The notes beneath the pieces were generated by a model that saw only the letters and a program-made list of their open reading frames with translations, was not told where the DNA came from and did no database searches. DNA of 64,000 nucleotides from Mixta mediterraneensis (GTDB lineage Bacteria; Pseudomonadota; Gammaproteobacteria; Enterobacterales; Enterobacteriaceae), in assembly GCF_014946725.1 (NCBI RefSeq), contig NZ_JACFXY010000007.1, positions 168,920 to 232,919 on the forward strand, in the 5' to 3' direction. Below are positions 22,201-31,530 of this stretch, one piece after another (the first letter of the stretch is position 1; each line of letters starts with the position of its first letter). The position numbers and the translations under genes are program-made.

Positions 22201-23046
22201 GCGATCAATTTTAGTAACTGGCCGACGTTACAAATACGCTGCGCTGAGTGTTGGATCCGGGGACAGAAATATGGACGCATGCAGGCAATGCTGCAACCCA
22301 AAGGCGATACGTTAGCACTAACTAACGGTTCAGTGGATACCGGTAATACGCAACTGAAAGTACAGGGCGAATGGGTTAACCGACCGAATGATCAACGCAC
22401 CTCGCTGAAAGGCACGTTAAAAGGCCAGAACATTAATAACGCGACCAACTGGTTTGGTGTGAATACACCGCTGCGCGACGCGCCATTCAACATTGAGTAC
22501 GATCTGCACTGGCGTGCAGCGCCGTGGCAACCTTCAGAAGAAACGCTGAGCGGTACATTGAAAACACATTTTGGCAAAGGCCAAATCGCGGATGTAAATA
22601 CCGGTGCTGCAGGGCAAATATTACGTCTGATGAGCTTCGATGCGCTGCTGCGCAAGTTACGCTTTGATTTCCGCGACACCTTTAATGAAGGTTTCTATTT
22701 CGATTCGATCAACGGCACGGCATGGATTGAAAATGGCGTAATGCGCACCGATAACCTGCTGGTGGATGGGCTGGAAGCCGACATCGCTATGCAGGGTAAA
22801 ATGGATTTAGTACAGCGCCGGATTGATATGGAAGCGGTAGTGGCACCGGAAATATCCGCTTCGGTGGGGGTCGCTGCCGCCTTTGTGGTTAACCCGGTAG
22901 TGGGCGCGGCGGTTTTTGCCGCCAGTAAGGTGTTAGGCCCGCTGTGGAATAAAATATCGCTGCTGCGTTACCACATCAGCGGCCCGCTGGATAAACCGGA
23001 AATCAATGAAGTGCTACGCAAACCGCGTGAAAACGCTATCAAGTGA
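19237..23046 (+). CDS. yhdP: AsmA-like envelope protein YhdP
   Basis: YhdP is a very large inner-membrane-anchored, periplasm-spanning protein of the AsmA family. In E. coli it works with TamB and YdbH in moving phospholipids to the outer membrane. The 1269 residues match the family. An N-terminal transmembrane helix (about residues 5-28, LLLLVATIIVIIALLVSGL) precedes long repeats of beta-rich segments. The C-terminal domain is strongly conserved (VDGLEADIAMQGKMDLVQRR; AFVVNPVVGAAVFAASKVLG). The start is GTG at 19237, with AAGGAGAG eight bases upstream. Confidence 0.97.
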   Translation: MRQLPRILLLLVATIIVIIALLVSGLRLVMPHLDSYRSNIMLFVSRTSGLPFSAGKLHGKWENFGPSLQIHDLNVEMKDGGKLTIARVNLALDVWQSLLHWRWQFRNLTFWQLHFDSNHPLLTSDEQKNSFRPSQINQLFLRQFDHFDLRDSTIRFLTPSGQHAELAIPKLTWVNEKTRHRAEGEVSLSSFTGQHGVVQVRLDLNDSNGLLNDGRIWMQADDVDVRPWLGRWMRDNTRLVSARFSLAAWVSLRGGDIYAGDLLLRKGGANWRGESGPHQLQVNGLTAHLSRFQNGWVVNVPQTRLSTDGEPWPAGHFSLLWQPQDPQLLGADRQAEVRVRATQLDLQHIAPLVPLFAPLSPALFDNWRALQPQGIIEGLALDIPLQQPDQTRMLVKGRDFSWQPWKLLPGISHLSGEARGSLANGQVKIDMGRADVPYGNMFQAPLEIHQIQGSMRWLRDRHGLTLDGKDLDVQARSLWAHGGFRYQQNNGREPRLDILAGIRVTDAGDAWRYFPVPLMGHGLTHYLSNAIKGGKVDNATLLFAGNPKLFPFRHNDGMFQVWVPLRQATYAFQPDWPEISDFAIDLNFINDGLWMNAPAAKLGKVDARAISAIIPDYLKEKLIIDGDISGEGNQIADYFQQTPLQNSLGAALQQLQIKGNTRGHLNLDIPLDGKLVHASGNVVMNNNSLHIKPLNTTLTNLSGRFRYNNGNLESDEMQASWFGQPLSVTFSTTENPDDFGVNVKLLGDWQPGKMTQIPQQFRSQLGGHVPWQGNVDITLPHKGGARYNVALKGEAKEVSSRLPAPLDKQAGETMPVAINVSGDLHSFVLGGSVDQRHRFNSRWLLEPQLRIDRGIWLNDAKRLPALPDKSGMVLNLPAMDGEAWAALMATGSAGTPGTRQIGGATIPGNILLRSPAVTLAGQQWHDIDATLTEGISGSTQVSVKGKEIQGRLTTSSFAPWQIALDYLYYNPQWGNSPAQSKPPLSQSSAINFSNWPTLQIRCAECWIRGQKYGRMQAMLQPKGDTLALTNGSVDTGNTQLKVQGEWVNRPNDQRTSLKGTLKGQNINNATNWFGVNTPLRDAPFNIEYDLHWRAAPWQPSEETLSGTLKTHFGKGQIADVNTGAAGQILRLMSFDALLRKLRFDFRDTFNEGFYFDSINGTAWIENGVMRTDNLLVDGLEADIAMQGKMDLVQRRIDMEAVVAPEISASVGVAAAFVVNPVVGAAVFAASKVLGPLWNKISLLRYHISGPLDKPEINEVLRKPRENAIK

Positions 23047-23110
23047 ATTTGACGCCGTACTGGAATTACCGCAGGCTATGATTATCCGAGCACATAATGA
23101 GTGAGAAACG

Positions 23111-24556
23111 ATGACTCTGAACCTGGTAAGTGAGCAATTGCTAACTGCTAACAGCATTAATCAGCAGGACCTTTTTTCCCTGTTAGGGCAGCTTTCAGAA
23201 CGTCGTCTGGATTATGCCGATCTCTATTTTCAGTCCAGCTTTCACGAATCCTGGGTGCTGGAAGACAAAATCATCAAAGATGGCTCGTATCATATCGATC
23301 AGGGTGTAGGTGTGCGTGCGGTTAGCGGTGAGAAAACCGGTTTCGCCTATGCTGACCAAATTACGCTGAATGCGCTGCGTTTGTCATCAGAAGCGGCGCG
23401 CAGCATCGTGCGTGAGCAAGGTAATGGCAAAGCACATACCTTGTCGGCGGTGGTTAATCGCTCGCTGTATGCACCTGTTGATCCGCTGAACAGCCTGACG
23501 CGTGAAGATAAAATTGCGTTGCTTCATCGGGTGGACCAGGTTGCGCGTGCTACCGATCCGCGGGTGCAGGAAGTGAATGCCAGCCTGAGCGGCGTATATG
23601 AGCAAGTGTTAGTTGCCGCAACCGATGGCACGCTGGCGGCGGATGTTCGCCCGCTGGTACGCCTTTCCATTAGCGTTCAGGTGGAAGATAACGGCAAGCG
23701 CGAACGCGGCTCAAGTGGCGGAGGTGCGCGTAAAGGCTATGAATTTTTCCTTGCCGACGAAAGCGGCGATGTGCGTGCTGATGTCTGGGCGCGTGAAGCG
23801 GTGCGCATGGCACTGGTAAACCTGTCTGCCGTGGCGGCACCTGCCGGAACCTTACCGGTGGTGTTAGGCGCAGGTTGGCCGGGCGTATTGCTGCACGAAG
23901 CGGTTGGACATGGCCTGGAAGGCGACTTCAACCGCCGTGGCACCTCTGTATTCAGTGGCAAAATGGGTCAGCTGGTCGCTTCCGATCTGTGTACGGTGGT
24001 TGACAATGGCACCATTGATGGCCTGCGCGGGTCGCTGTCGGTAGACGATGAAGGCGTACCAGGGCAGTACAACGTGCTGATCGAAAAGGGTGTGTTGAAA
24101 GGTTATATGCAGGACAAGCTCAACGCTCGCCTGATGGGCATGAATCCAACGGGTAATGGTCGTCGCGAATCTTACGCGCATCTGCCTATGCCACGTATGA
24201 CTAACACCTATATGTTGGCGGGACAATCTACGCCACAGGAAATCATCGAAAGCGTTGAATACGGTTTGTATGCGCCGAACTTCGGCGGCGGTCAGGTTGA
24301 TATTACGTCTGGAAAGTTCGTGTTCTCTACCTCCGAAGCCTACCTTATTGAGAAGGGCAAAGTGACCAGGCCGGTGAAAGGTGCGACGCTGATCGGTTCA
24401 GGCATTGAAGCTATGCAACAGATTTCAATGGTGGGTAACGATCTGGCGCTGGATAAAGGCGTCGGCGTATGCGGTAAAGAAGGACAAAGTGTACCGGTTG
24501 GTGTAGGCCAGCCAACGTTGAAACTAGATAAACTTACCATCGGCGGTACCGCCTGA
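23111..24556 (+). CDS. tldD: Metalloprotease subunit TldD
   Basis: TldD is the catalytic partner of TldE (PmbA). The TldD/E heterodimer is a zinc protease that degrades unstructured peptides, matures microcin B17 and clears the CcdA antitoxin. The 481 residues equal the E. coli length. The zinc motif HEAVGH is in [20 protein letters not shown] near residue 260. Other family blocks are [16 protein letters not shown] and [13 protein letters not shown]. pmbA is not in this window. A hairpin terminator follows the gene. Confidence 0.98.
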   Translation: MTLNLVSEQLLTANSINQQDLFSLLGQLSERRLDYADLYFQSSFHESWVLEDKIIKDGSYHIDQGVGVRAVSGEKTGFAYADQITLNALRLSSEAARSIVREQGNGKAHTLSAVVNRSLYAPVDPLNSLTREDKIALLHRVDQVARATDPRVQEVNASLSGVYEQVLVAATDGTLAADVRPLVRLSISVQVEDNGKRERGSSGGGARKGYEFFLADESGDVRADVWAREAVRMALVNLSAVAAPAGTLPVVLGAGWPGVLLHEAVGHGLEGDFNRRGTSVFSGKMGQLVASDLCTVVDNGTIDGLRGSLSVDDEGVPGQYNVLIEKGVLKGYMQDKLNARLMGMNPTGNGRRESYAHLPMPRMTNTYMLAGQSTPQEIIESVEYGLYAPNFGGGQVDITSGKFVFSTSEAYLIEKGKVTRPVKGATLIGSGIEAMQQISMVGNDLALDKGVGVCGKEGQSVPVGVGQPTLKLDKLTIGGTA

Positions 24557-24569
24557 TAAACATCTGACA

Positions 24570-24598
24570 GCCCGCCAACTGGCGGGTTGTTAGCTTTT
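24570..24598 (+). terminator. Terminator between tldD and aaeR
   Basis: CCCGCCA-AC-TGGCGGG is followed by TTGTTAGCTTTT on the plus strand. It ends tldD and overlaps the 3' end of the convergent aaeR. Confidence 0.65.
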
Positions 24599-25507
24599 AC
24601 GGTGCTGCTGATATTGCTCGGCGACCTGCTCAAAATATTCTGTCAGATAATCGATGCAGACCTGCACTTTAAGCGGCAACTTATCCTTCTCGGTATACAG
24701 CGCATAAACCGGGCGCGGATCGGATTGGTATTGCGAGAATAGAATATCGATTTCGCCTGCATTTATCTCTTCAGCCACCCACATCATGGGGACATAGGCG
24801 ATGCCATTCCCTGCTTTTAGCCAGCGAATCAACGTCAGGGAATCATTGGTAACGAAGCGGCCCTGCGGCGATAAACGCGTCACCAGTCCTTCGGGGGCGA
24901 TGAGTTCAAAATTATTGTCGGGGCGCACGCTGTATTCCAGCCAGGCAAAATTGTCGATATCGCTGGGTTTCTCTGGCGTGCCGTATTGCGCCAGATAACT
25001 TTTCGCCGCGCACACTACCATCGGCATAGCACCAAGGCGACGGGAAAACAGGCTGGAGTCTTTTAACGTGCCGACGCGAATCACTAAATCTAACCCGTCA
25101 GCGATCAAATCAGGCGCAGGAATACCGGTAACAAGGTTCACGCTCAGGCCGGGGTATTCACGCAGCATATCGCTGGTCATGCCTGCAAGTACGTTTTGCG
25201 CCATAGTCGAAGAGCTGCCAATGCACAGCACGCCAATCGGCGTGTTATTAAAAGCATAAAGCTGTTCGTGGACCTGCATCGCTTCTGCCAGCATGCGGCG
25301 ACAGCCCTGATAATAAATTTTGCCCGCTTCAGTAAGCCCAATGCTGCGTGTGCTGCGGTTAAGCAATTTCACCTGAAGCTCATCTTCCAGTTTTGCAACG
25401 ATTTGGCTGATAGATGACACGCTAAGATGGAGTTGGCGCGCGGCGGCGGTAAACGAACCCAATTCAACCACTTTGGCGAAGATGGACATGCCTTTTAGTC
25501 GTTCCAT
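24590..25507 (-). CDS. aaeR: LysR-type transcriptional regulator AaeR
   Basis: AaeR activates the divergent aaeXAB efflux operon in response to aromatic carboxylic acids such as p-hydroxybenzoate. The 305-residue protein has the LysR N-terminal winged helix (MERLKGMSIFAKVVELGSFT; helix-turn-helix AARQLHLSVSSISQIVAKLE) and a periplasmic-binding-like effector domain from about residue 90. It is divergent from aaeX with 244 bp between, where the LysR operator is expected, though I cannot fix the exact T-N11-A site. It is slightly shorter than E. coli's 309 residues. Confidence 0.95.
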   Translation of the reverse strand: MERLKGMSIFAKVVELGSFTAAARQLHLSVSSISQIVAKLEDELQVKLLNRSTRSIGLTEAGKIYYQGCRRMLAEAMQVHEQLYAFNNTPIGVLCIGSSSTMAQNVLAGMTSDMLREYPGLSVNLVTGIPAPDLIADGLDLVIRVGTLKDSSLFSRRLGAMPMVVCAAKSYLAQYGTPEKPSDIDNFAWLEYSVRPDNNFELIAPEGLVTRLSPQGRFVTNDSLTLIRWLKAGNGIAYVPMMWVAEEINAGEIDILFSQYQSDPRPVYALYTEKDKLPLKVQVCIDYLTEYFEQVAEQYQQHRKS

Positions 25508-25751
25508 TGTTTACTCTGGCTAAAAAGTGATTTAGTTCACATTCTGTAGAAAACGTATAGTTAAGCACGTTACTATAAGCGCGCCGGGGTATTTCCCGGT
25601 GGTTCTTCATTGTCTGATGTCATCCGATGATACGCTATTATTAAGCCATCTGTGGTTCGGATGTGGTGACCCACTGTTGTGTCATGCCACTATTATGATG
25701 CGATCAGTCAGGCAACGGATTATCCCGGCAAGGTCGAACTAAGGATTTCTA

Positions 25752-25955
25752 ATGAGTGTGCTTCCGGTATTTGTCGTGTTTGGGCTCTCTTTCCCGCCCG
25801 TATTCATTGAATTGATCATTTCACTCATGCTTTTTTGGTTAGTGAAACGCGTGCTGACGCCCAGCGGTATTTATGATCTTGTCTGGCATCCGGCACTTTT
25901 TAACACAGCGCTTTACTGCTGTGTGTTTTATGTTGTATCCCGTCTATTTGTCTGA
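25752..25955 (+). CDS. aaeX: AaeX family small membrane protein (DUF1656)
   Basis: This 67-residue protein has two hydrophobic segments (residues 3-33 and 48-66). It opens [20 protein letters not shown], which matches E. coli AaeX. It is the first gene of the aaeXAB efflux operon; its own role is unknown, and DUF1656 proteins generally accompany such two-gene pumps. Its stop is 7 bp before the aaeA start, so translation is probably coupled. Confidence 0.93.
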   Translation: MSVLPVFVVFGLSFPPVFIELIISLMLFWLVKRVLTPSGIYDLVWHPALFNTALYCCVFYVVSRLFV

Positions 25956-25962
25956 GGTTTAA

Positions 25963-26895
25963 GTGAAAGCGCTCATAAGAAAAATCGCGCGATACGCGAT
26001 TACCATCCTGCTGGTCATCATCGCCATCGTCATTATTTTCCGCGCCTGGGTGTTCTATACCGAATCGCCCTGGACACGTGATGCTAAATTTGCTGCTGAT
26101 ATTGTGGCGATATCGCCTGATGTCACCGGTTTAATCACGGATGTACCGATCCACGACAACCAGTTATTGAAAAAGGGCGACACGCTGTTTGTCGTTGATC
26201 GCCCACGCTACCAAAAAGCCTTAGATGAAGCCCAGGCTGACGTTGAGTATTATCAGGCATTGGTCAGTGAGAAACGTCGTGAAGCAGGGCGTCGCAATAA
26301 GTTGGGCACGACAGCAATGTCGCGTGAAGCTATTGATCAAGCAAACAATGATTTGCAAACCAGTGAGCACCAGCTGGCGAAAGCTGTCGCCACGCGTGAC
26401 CTGGCGAAAATCGACCTTGACCGCACTACGATCAAAGCACCGTCCGACGGTTGGGTAACGAATCTCAATGTGTTCGAAGGGGAATACATTACACGCGGTT
26501 CGGTGGCGGTTGCGCTGGTACAGCAGCGTTCATTCTATGTACTGGCCTATCTGGAAGAAACCAAATTACGGGGTGTACGGCCAGGCTTTCGCGCTGAAAT
26601 TACGCCACTGGGCAGCAATATGGTACTGCACGGCACGGTTGACAGCATAGCGGCGGGTGTGACTAACAGCAGCAGCTCAGTGGACACCAAAGGCATGGCA
26701 ACCATAGATTCGAATCTGGAATGGGTACGTCTGGCGCAGCGTGTGCCGGTGCGTATTCGTCTTGATCAGCAACCGGGTAACCGCTTCCCGGCAGGCACCA
26801 CCGCCACGGTGGTGATTACAGGTAAAAACGATCGGCAGCACACTAACGTCTCGCCGATGACCCGGCTGTTTAATCGCCTGCGTGAGTTTGGCTAA
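25963..26895 (+). CDS. aaeA: p-Hydroxybenzoic acid efflux pump membrane-fusion subunit AaeA
   Basis: AaeA is the HlyD/EmrA-type periplasmic adaptor of the AaeAB pump, which exports aromatic carboxylic acids and acts as a metabolic relief valve. The 310 residues include an N-terminal membrane anchor (residues 8-30, [20 protein letters not shown]), a biotinyl-lipoyl half ([20 protein letters not shown]), a coiled-coil hairpin (about residues 85-145) and the second lipoyl half ([16 protein letters not shown]). The start is GTG at 25963, with GAGG a few bases upstream. It is followed by aaeB after 5 bp. Confidence 0.96.
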   Translation: MKALIRKIARYAITILLVIIAIVIIFRAWVFYTESPWTRDAKFAADIVAISPDVTGLITDVPIHDNQLLKKGDTLFVVDRPRYQKALDEAQADVEYYQALVSEKRREAGRRNKLGTTAMSREAIDQANNDLQTSEHQLAKAVATRDLAKIDLDRTTIKAPSDGWVTNLNVFEGEYITRGSVAVALVQQRSFYVLAYLEETKLRGVRPGFRAEITPLGSNMVLHGTVDSIAAGVTNSSSSVDTKGMATIDSNLEWVRLAQRVPVRIRLDQQPGNRFPAGTTATVVITGKNDRQHTNVSPMTRLFNRLREFG

Positions 26896-26900
26896 GCGTT

Positions 26901-28853
26901 ATGATCGAATTTTTGCGTTTCCCGATAAAGCTATGCTTCGCGCTGGTAGCAGCGCTGATGATTGGCTTTCATCTGAATCTTGAAACGCCGCGTTGGGCAG
27001 TCATGACCGCCGGGATCGTGGCGGGTGGTACCGCTTTTGCGGCGGGTGGCGATCCTTATTCAGGCGCGCTGCGCTATCGTGGTATTTTGCGCATTATCGG
27101 TACTTTTATTGGCTGTATTGCGGCGCTTACTATCATGATTGCCACAGTACGCGCACCGGTTGTTATGTTGCTGTTGTGCTGCATATGGGCCGGATTGTGC
27201 GTCTGGCTTTCTTCACTGATTAAAGTTGAAAATTCCTACGCGCTCGGTTTAGCCGGTTACACCGCGTTGATTATTGTGGTGACCGCAGATGCCAGCGGCG
27301 GCCTGATGCTGGCACCGCAATATGCGGTTGAGCGTTGTAGCGAAATCGTTTTAGGAATTTTATGCGCGATCCTTGCTGATATGATCTTCTCGCCGCGATC
27401 GATTAAGAAAGTGATCGATCAGGAAATGGATTCGCTGCTGGTGGCGCATTACAAATTGCTGCAACTGTGCGTCGCGCATAGTAATAAAGAAGAAGTGGAT
27501 AAGGCATGGGCAGAGCTGGTTCGTCGCACGACTGCCCTCAACAACATGCGCAGCCAGCTCATGATGGAATCCTCGCGTTGGCAGAACGCTAATCGCCGTC
27601 TGCAAATGCTCAACACCTTATCGCTGACGCTGATAACCCAGGCGGCAGAAACCTTTCTTATCCAGAATACACGCCCTGATTACATTGCCGCACAGTATCG
27701 TTTGCTGATTGAAAAAGATGTTGAAAATGTTGATGACGTACATAAGCGCATGAAGATTATGCGCCGGGTGCTCGGCATCAGTAGCAAAACCTCACCGCTA
27801 ACGTTGGCAAGTTGGGTCGGCGCAGCAACGGAATATTTACTGCTGATCAATGGTATCCGAAGTAATAGCCGGATTACGACGATCGAAGAGGAAATTTTAC
27901 AGCGTGAAGTGGTGATTCAGGCGCGTTCGGCTGAAACTCATCACGCTGCGATCAATGGTATTCGTACCTTTGTGGCTACCGCGCTGGGCTCGCTGTTTTG
28001 GCTATATACCGGCTGGACGTCTGGCAGTGGTTGCATGGTCATGCTGGCAGTAATTACTGCGCTGGCGATGCGTATGCCGAACCCGCTGATGATGGCGAAA
28101 GATTTTCTGTATGGCATGACGGTGGCCGTGCCGCTTGGCGCGCTTTACTTTATGTATGTGTTGCCCGCCACGCAGCAGAGCGCCCTGTTATTGTGTATCG
28201 CCATCGGTTTGCTGGGCTTTATCGGCGGCATCTTCGTTCAGCGCCGCCAGCTCGGAACGCTGGGTGCATTGATCGGCAGCATCAACGTATTGGTGCTGGA
28301 TAATCCGATGCAGTTCCAGTTCAATGTTTTCCTCGACAATGTGTTAGGGCAGGTTATCGGTTGCTTCGTGGCAATGACCGTGATCCTGCTGATTCGTGAT
28401 AAATCGAAAGCGCGCACTGGCCGTAAGTTACTGAACCGCTTTATGTATGCGGCAGTGTCGGCAATGACCACCAATCAGGCGCGTCGTCGTGAAAATCATC
28501 TGCCTGCACTCTATCAGCAGCTATTTCTGCTGTTGAATTTGTTTCCTGGCGATATAGATAAATACCGTATCGCGCTGACGCTGATTATCGGTCACCAACG
28601 TTTACGCAACGCGGAAGTACCGATTAATGCCGATTTGTCGGCTTTCCATCGTCAGCTTCGTTACACCGCAGATCGGGTCATTTCCGCCGGAAGCGATGAC
28701 AAACGTCGTCACTATTTCGAACGCTTGCTGAAAGAACTGGACGTTTATCAGGAAAAGCTGATGCATTACGAGGCGCCTGTCAGCGTCACAGAGCCGGTTA
28801 AACGTCTGGCAGACATGTTGAGTAAATACCAAAATACCCTACTTCAAATCTAA
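26901..28853 (+). CDS. aaeB: p-Hydroxybenzoic acid efflux pump inner-membrane subunit AaeB
   Basis: AaeB is the inner-membrane component of the aromatic acid efflux pump, of the FUSC/ArAE family. The 650-residue protein (E. coli 655) has two hydrophobic blocks of about six helices each (residues about 10-160 and 350-500), separated by a cytoplasmic region. Its opening [20 protein letters not shown] and the second-block sequence [17 protein letters not shown] match the family. It ends the aaeXAB operon. A GGCCGCTG...CAGCGGCC hairpin at about 28859-28881 follows but lacks a U-tract, so some read-through into the next gene is possible. Confidence 0.96.
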   Translation: MIEFLRFPIKLCFALVAALMIGFHLNLETPRWAVMTAGIVAGGTAFAAGGDPYSGALRYRGILRIIGTFIGCIAALTIMIATVRAPVVMLLLCCIWAGLCVWLSSLIKVENSYALGLAGYTALIIVVTADASGGLMLAPQYAVERCSEIVLGILCAILADMIFSPRSIKKVIDQEMDSLLVAHYKLLQLCVAHSNKEEVDKAWAELVRRTTALNNMRSQLMMESSRWQNANRRLQMLNTLSLTLITQAAETFLIQNTRPDYIAAQYRLLIEKDVENVDDVHKRMKIMRRVLGISSKTSPLTLASWVGAATEYLLLINGIRSNSRITTIEEEILQREVVIQARSAETHHAAINGIRTFVATALGSLFWLYTGWTSGSGCMVMLAVITALAMRMPNPLMMAKDFLYGMTVAVPLGALYFMYVLPATQQSALLLCIAIGLLGFIGGIFVQRRQLGTLGALIGSINVLVLDNPMQFQFNVFLDNVLGQVIGCFVAMTVILLIRDKSKARTGRKLLNRFMYAAVSAMTTNQARRRENHLPALYQQLFLLLNLFPGDIDKYRIALTLIIGHQRLRNAEVPINADLSAFHRQLRYTADRVISAGSDDKRRHYFERLLKELDVYQEKLMHYEAPVSVTEPVKRLADMLSKYQNTLLQI

Positions 28854-28965
28854 ATCTGGCCGCTGTGTTCAGCAGCGGCCTGTGCAATGCCTTCCCGTCA
28901 CAAAACCTGTCGCTTTTGCCAACTATACTTTCCTGACGAAAAGTAAATCTGACAGGAGCAAATGA

Positions 28966-30420
28966 ATGCGTATTTCACTACAAGACAGCGAATTTTTTCA
29001 AACTGGCTACTTAGCCGACGGCAAATGGCACACCGCCGCTTCGACCTTTGACGTAACCAATCCAGCCACTGGCGAAGTTATCGCGCAGGTAGCGAAAGCC
29101 GGTAAAAGCGAAACCGAACAGGCAATTGCGGCTGCGCAACGGGCCTTTCCTGCCTGGCGGGCGAAAACGGCCAAAGCTCGCGCCGAAATCCTGAATCGCT
29201 GGTATCAGCTGATGATTGAAAATAAACACTGGCTCGGCCAGTTGATGACCACCGAACAGGGCAAACCGGTAAAAGAAGCGGAAGGTGAAGTAGAGTATGC
29301 CGCCAGTTTTATCCAGTGGTTTGCCGAGCAGGCCAAGCGCGTTAATGGCGAAATCATCCCACCGGCTAAAGCGGGATCACGCATTCTTGCTACGCGTGAA
29401 CCGATTGGCGTGGTTGCGGCTATCACACCGTGGAATTTCCCGATGGCTATGCTGACGCGCAAACTAGGCCCGGCACTGGCTGCGGGCTGTACGGGGATTA
29501 TCAAACCCGCCAACAACACACCTCTGAGTGCGTTTGCGCTGCTGGCGCTGGCGAAAAAAGCCGGCGTGCCGGACGGCGTATTAAATGCCGTTGCAGGCGA
29601 CACGCATGCCATCAGCGACGCGATCATGGCCAGCAAAGCTGTACGCAAAATTTCCTTCACCGGTTCTACTGAAGTCGGCAAATTGCTGATGCGTAATGCC
29701 GCCGAGACAATGAAGAAAGTGTCGATGGAGCTGGGCGGTAATGCACCTTATATCGTCTTCGACGATGCGGACATTGACGCAGCCGTTAAAGGTGCGATTG
29801 CCAACAAATTCCGTAATGCCGGGCAGGTTTGCGTTAGCGTTAACCGTTTCTATATTCACAACGCCATCTATGACCGTTTCGTGAATCAACTTGCCGATGA
29901 AGTGAAAAAACTCAAAGTCGGTAATGGTATGGAAGAGGGGGTAATTGTTGGGCCGCTGATCGAAAAATCCGCCGTGGAAAAGGTGGAACAGCATATTAAA
30001 GACGCAGTAGCCAAAGGCGGCAAACTGCTGGCAGGCGGCGACCGCCATGCGTTGGGCGGCAATTTCTGGCAACCCACGGTGATTGCTGACGCGCATGAGG
30101 ACATGCAGCTGGCGCAGGAGGAAACTTTTGGTCCGGTGGCTGCTTGTTTCCGTTTCGATGATGAAGAAGAGGTCATCCGTCGCGCTAATGAAACCGATTA
30201 CGGCCTGGCAGCCTACTTCTATACGCAGAATTTGCAGCGCGTATTCCGCGTTTCAGCGGCGCTGGAAAGCGGCATGATCGGCATTAACGAATGTGCGGTA
30301 TCGACCGAGTTGGCACCGTTTGGCGGTGTAAAAGAGTCAGGGCTGGGACGCGAAGGGTCAGTACTCGGTATAGAAGAGTATCTGGAAATTAAAGCATTAC
30401 ATTTGGGCGGCTTAAACTAG
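28966..30420 (+). CDS. NAD(P)-dependent aldehyde dehydrogenase, succinate-semialdehyde dehydrogenase type
   Basis: This 484-residue protein is a full ALDH-superfamily enzyme, closest in pattern to GabD. It should oxidise an aldehyde such as succinic semialdehyde to the acid. Landmarks are AITPWNFPMAMLTRK, the cofactor motif FTGSTEVGKLLM, the general-base Glu in SMELGGNAPYIVFDDADIDA, the catalytic Cys in NAGQVCVSVNRF and APFGGVKESGLGREGS. The redox-switch second cysteine of E. coli GabD (sequence TCVCANR) is replaced here (VCVSVNR). GabD uses NADP, but cofactor choice cannot be read safely. No gabT or gabP is adjacent, and the gene is not part of this neighbourhood in E. coli. The true substrate is unproven. 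Confidence 0.85.
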   Translation: MRISLQDSEFFQTGYLADGKWHTAASTFDVTNPATGEVIAQVAKAGKSETEQAIAAAQRAFPAWRAKTAKARAEILNRWYQLMIENKHWLGQLMTTEQGKPVKEAEGEVEYAASFIQWFAEQAKRVNGEIIPPAKAGSRILATREPIGVVAAITPWNFPMAMLTRKLGPALAAGCTGIIKPANNTPLSAFALLALAKKAGVPDGVLNAVAGDTHAISDAIMASKAVRKISFTGSTEVGKLLMRNAAETMKKVSMELGGNAPYIVFDDADIDAAVKGAIANKFRNAGQVCVSVNRFYIHNAIYDRFVNQLADEVKKLKVGNGMEEGVIVGPLIEKSAVEKVEQHIKDAVAKGGKLLAGGDRHALGGNFWQPTVIADAHEDMQLAQEETFGPVAACFRFDDEEEVIRRANETDYGLAAYFYTQNLQRVFRVSAALESGMIGINECAVSTELAPFGGVKESGLGREGSVLGIEEYLEIKALHLGGLN

Positions 30421-30479
30421 TTTCACATCAACGGGCGGCGAAGAATGTCGCCCAAAGCAGGAAGATGGGAGCTGTTCAC

Positions 30480-30749
30480 ATGAAAATCGAGCGTTTTGAC
30501 TTCAATGAAATCGTTGATCAGGCCCATTTTTTTCGCCAGTTCAGCGAACGCTTTGCCATAGACGATCGGCGTATCTGCGATCTGGATGGGCTGTGGAGTA
30601 TCGTCACGAGTGAAACATTGCCAATGCCACTGGAAATTGAGTTCGTGAACCTTGGAAAGGGGCAGAAGAGGCGCTACGGTGCGCTGATTTTGTTGTTTGA
30701 TGAAGCGGAAGAGGAGCTGGAGGGTCAGCTCCATTTCAATATCAAATAA
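30480..30749 (+). CDS. yhcO: Barstar-family protein YhcO
   Basis: This 89-residue protein belongs to the barstar family, whose founder inhibits the RNase barnase. It matches E. coli YhcO nearly end to end: MKIERFDFNEIVDQAHFFRQ, DLDGLWSIVTSETLPMPLEI and the acidic GALILLFDEAEEELEGQ. The start at 30480 follows GGGAG by about nine bases; an in-frame ATG 15 bp earlier is less well placed. No barnase-like RNase gene is adjacent, so its partner, if any, is unknown. The convergent yhcN cluster follows, as in E. coli. Confidence 0.93.
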   Translation: MKIERFDFNEIVDQAHFFRQFSERFAIDDRRICDLDGLWSIVTSETLPMPLEIEFVNLGKGQKRRYGALILLFDEAEEELEGQLHFNIK

Positions 30750-30753
30750 CACG

Positions 30754-30780
30754 AAAAAGGGCTCCGGCGAGCGGAGCCAA
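30754..30780 (-). terminator. Terminator after the first yhcN copy (possibly bidirectional)
   Basis: On the minus strand GGCTCCGC-TCG-CCGGAGCC is followed by CTTTTTCG. It lies between the convergent yhcN-type gene and yhcO. Confidence 0.75.
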
Positions 30781-30807
30781 AGGGTTCGTCTATCAGTTGA
30801 CGAGGAA

Positions 30808-31071
30808 TTACTTATAAAGCTCAGCGGTGATGTGATAATTATCACCGGTACGTGCTTCGATCACTTTGTAAGCACTGGCGCCTTGCTCATCGGCTTTCTG
30901 AGAAAGCTCCGCACGATAATCCATCGGCGCGCCAGCAGTACCACTAATCGTTACTGTACCCGCAGGCTGCATGTTTTTTGCTTGCTGCCCAGTGACCAAT
31001 TGCGCGGCAGAAGCGCCAAATGCGATAACTGAAAGCAGGCTCATTGTAGCGAGGGTTGTTTTGATTTTCAT
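30808..31071 (-). CDS. YhcN/DUF1471 family small periplasmic protein, copy 1
   Basis: This 87-residue precursor has a signal peptide (MKIKTTLATMSLLSVIAFGA, cleavage after SAA near residue 22). A mature DUF1471 domain of about 65 residues follows (GTVTISGTAGAPMDYRAELS; KADEQGASAYKVIEA; NYHITAELYK). DUF1471 proteins such as YhcN and BhsA are linked to acid, peroxide and envelope stress and to biofilm formation, but have no catalytic role known. The start at 31071 is preceded by AGGAGAC. It is one of three adjacent paralogues and has E. coli YhcN's length. Confidence 0.93.
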   Translation of the reverse strand: MKIKTTLATMSLLSVIAFGASAAQLVTGQQAKNMQPAGTVTISGTAGAPMDYRAELSQKADEQGASAYKVIEARTGDNYHITAELYK

Positions 31072-31164
31072 AATTCGTCTCCTTATTACAATCAACAACC
31101 TTCGGATTTCGAAGGTAAAGCGGGTCGTCGATGTTTACCAGGCGCCATGCGCCGGATCGGTTAA

Positions 31165-31437
31165 TTATTTATACAGCTCAGCGGTTACGTGGTAAGTGTC
31201 GTCCTGATTATTCTCGATGACGCGGTAGTGGCTGGCCCCTTGCGCATCGGCTTTCTGAGAAAGCACTTCACGAATATTTGTCTGATCGCCTTCGCGACCA
31301 CTGACGCTGATAGTCTGATTCATGGGTTGCAGATTCATTTTCTGCGCCTGTGTATTGGTAACCAGGCTGGCGGCGCTGGCACCAAATGAAACAACGGAAG
31401 CCAGGCTCAGTACGGCAAAAATCAATTTAGTTTTCAT
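31165..31437 (-). CDS. YhcN/DUF1471 family small periplasmic protein, copy 2 (divergent)
   Basis: This 90-residue precursor has a signal peptide (MKTKLIFAVLSLASVVSFGA) and a DUF1471 domain ending TYHVTAELYK. It is the most divergent of the three copies: the mature start LVTNTQAQKMNLQPMNQTIS has an insertion, and GREGDQTNIREVL replaces the usual SGxAGSPMD segment. I chose the second ATG of ATGCCCATG because AGGAG touches the first. The 93-bp gaps on both sides hold small inverted repeats but no obvious strong terminator, so the copies may be partly co-transcribed. Confidence 0.9.
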   Translation of the reverse strand: MKTKLIFAVLSLASVVSFGASAASLVTNTQAQKMNLQPMNQTISVSGREGDQTNIREVLSQKADAQGASHYRVIENNQDDTYHVTAELYK

Positions 31438-31530
31438 GGGCATTCTCCTGAAATTTGGTATCGGCAACCCGAAGTGCATGCGTGCGCTTCAAAAAGGCCG
31501 CCAGTTACCAGTTATCGGGTTCATTTAAAC

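Noticed and set aside
30423..30845. Minus-strand open frame of 140 codons opposite yhcO
   Set aside because: It is antisense to yhcO, and its predicted protein has no family pattern, while the plus-strand frame matches YhcO almost throughout.
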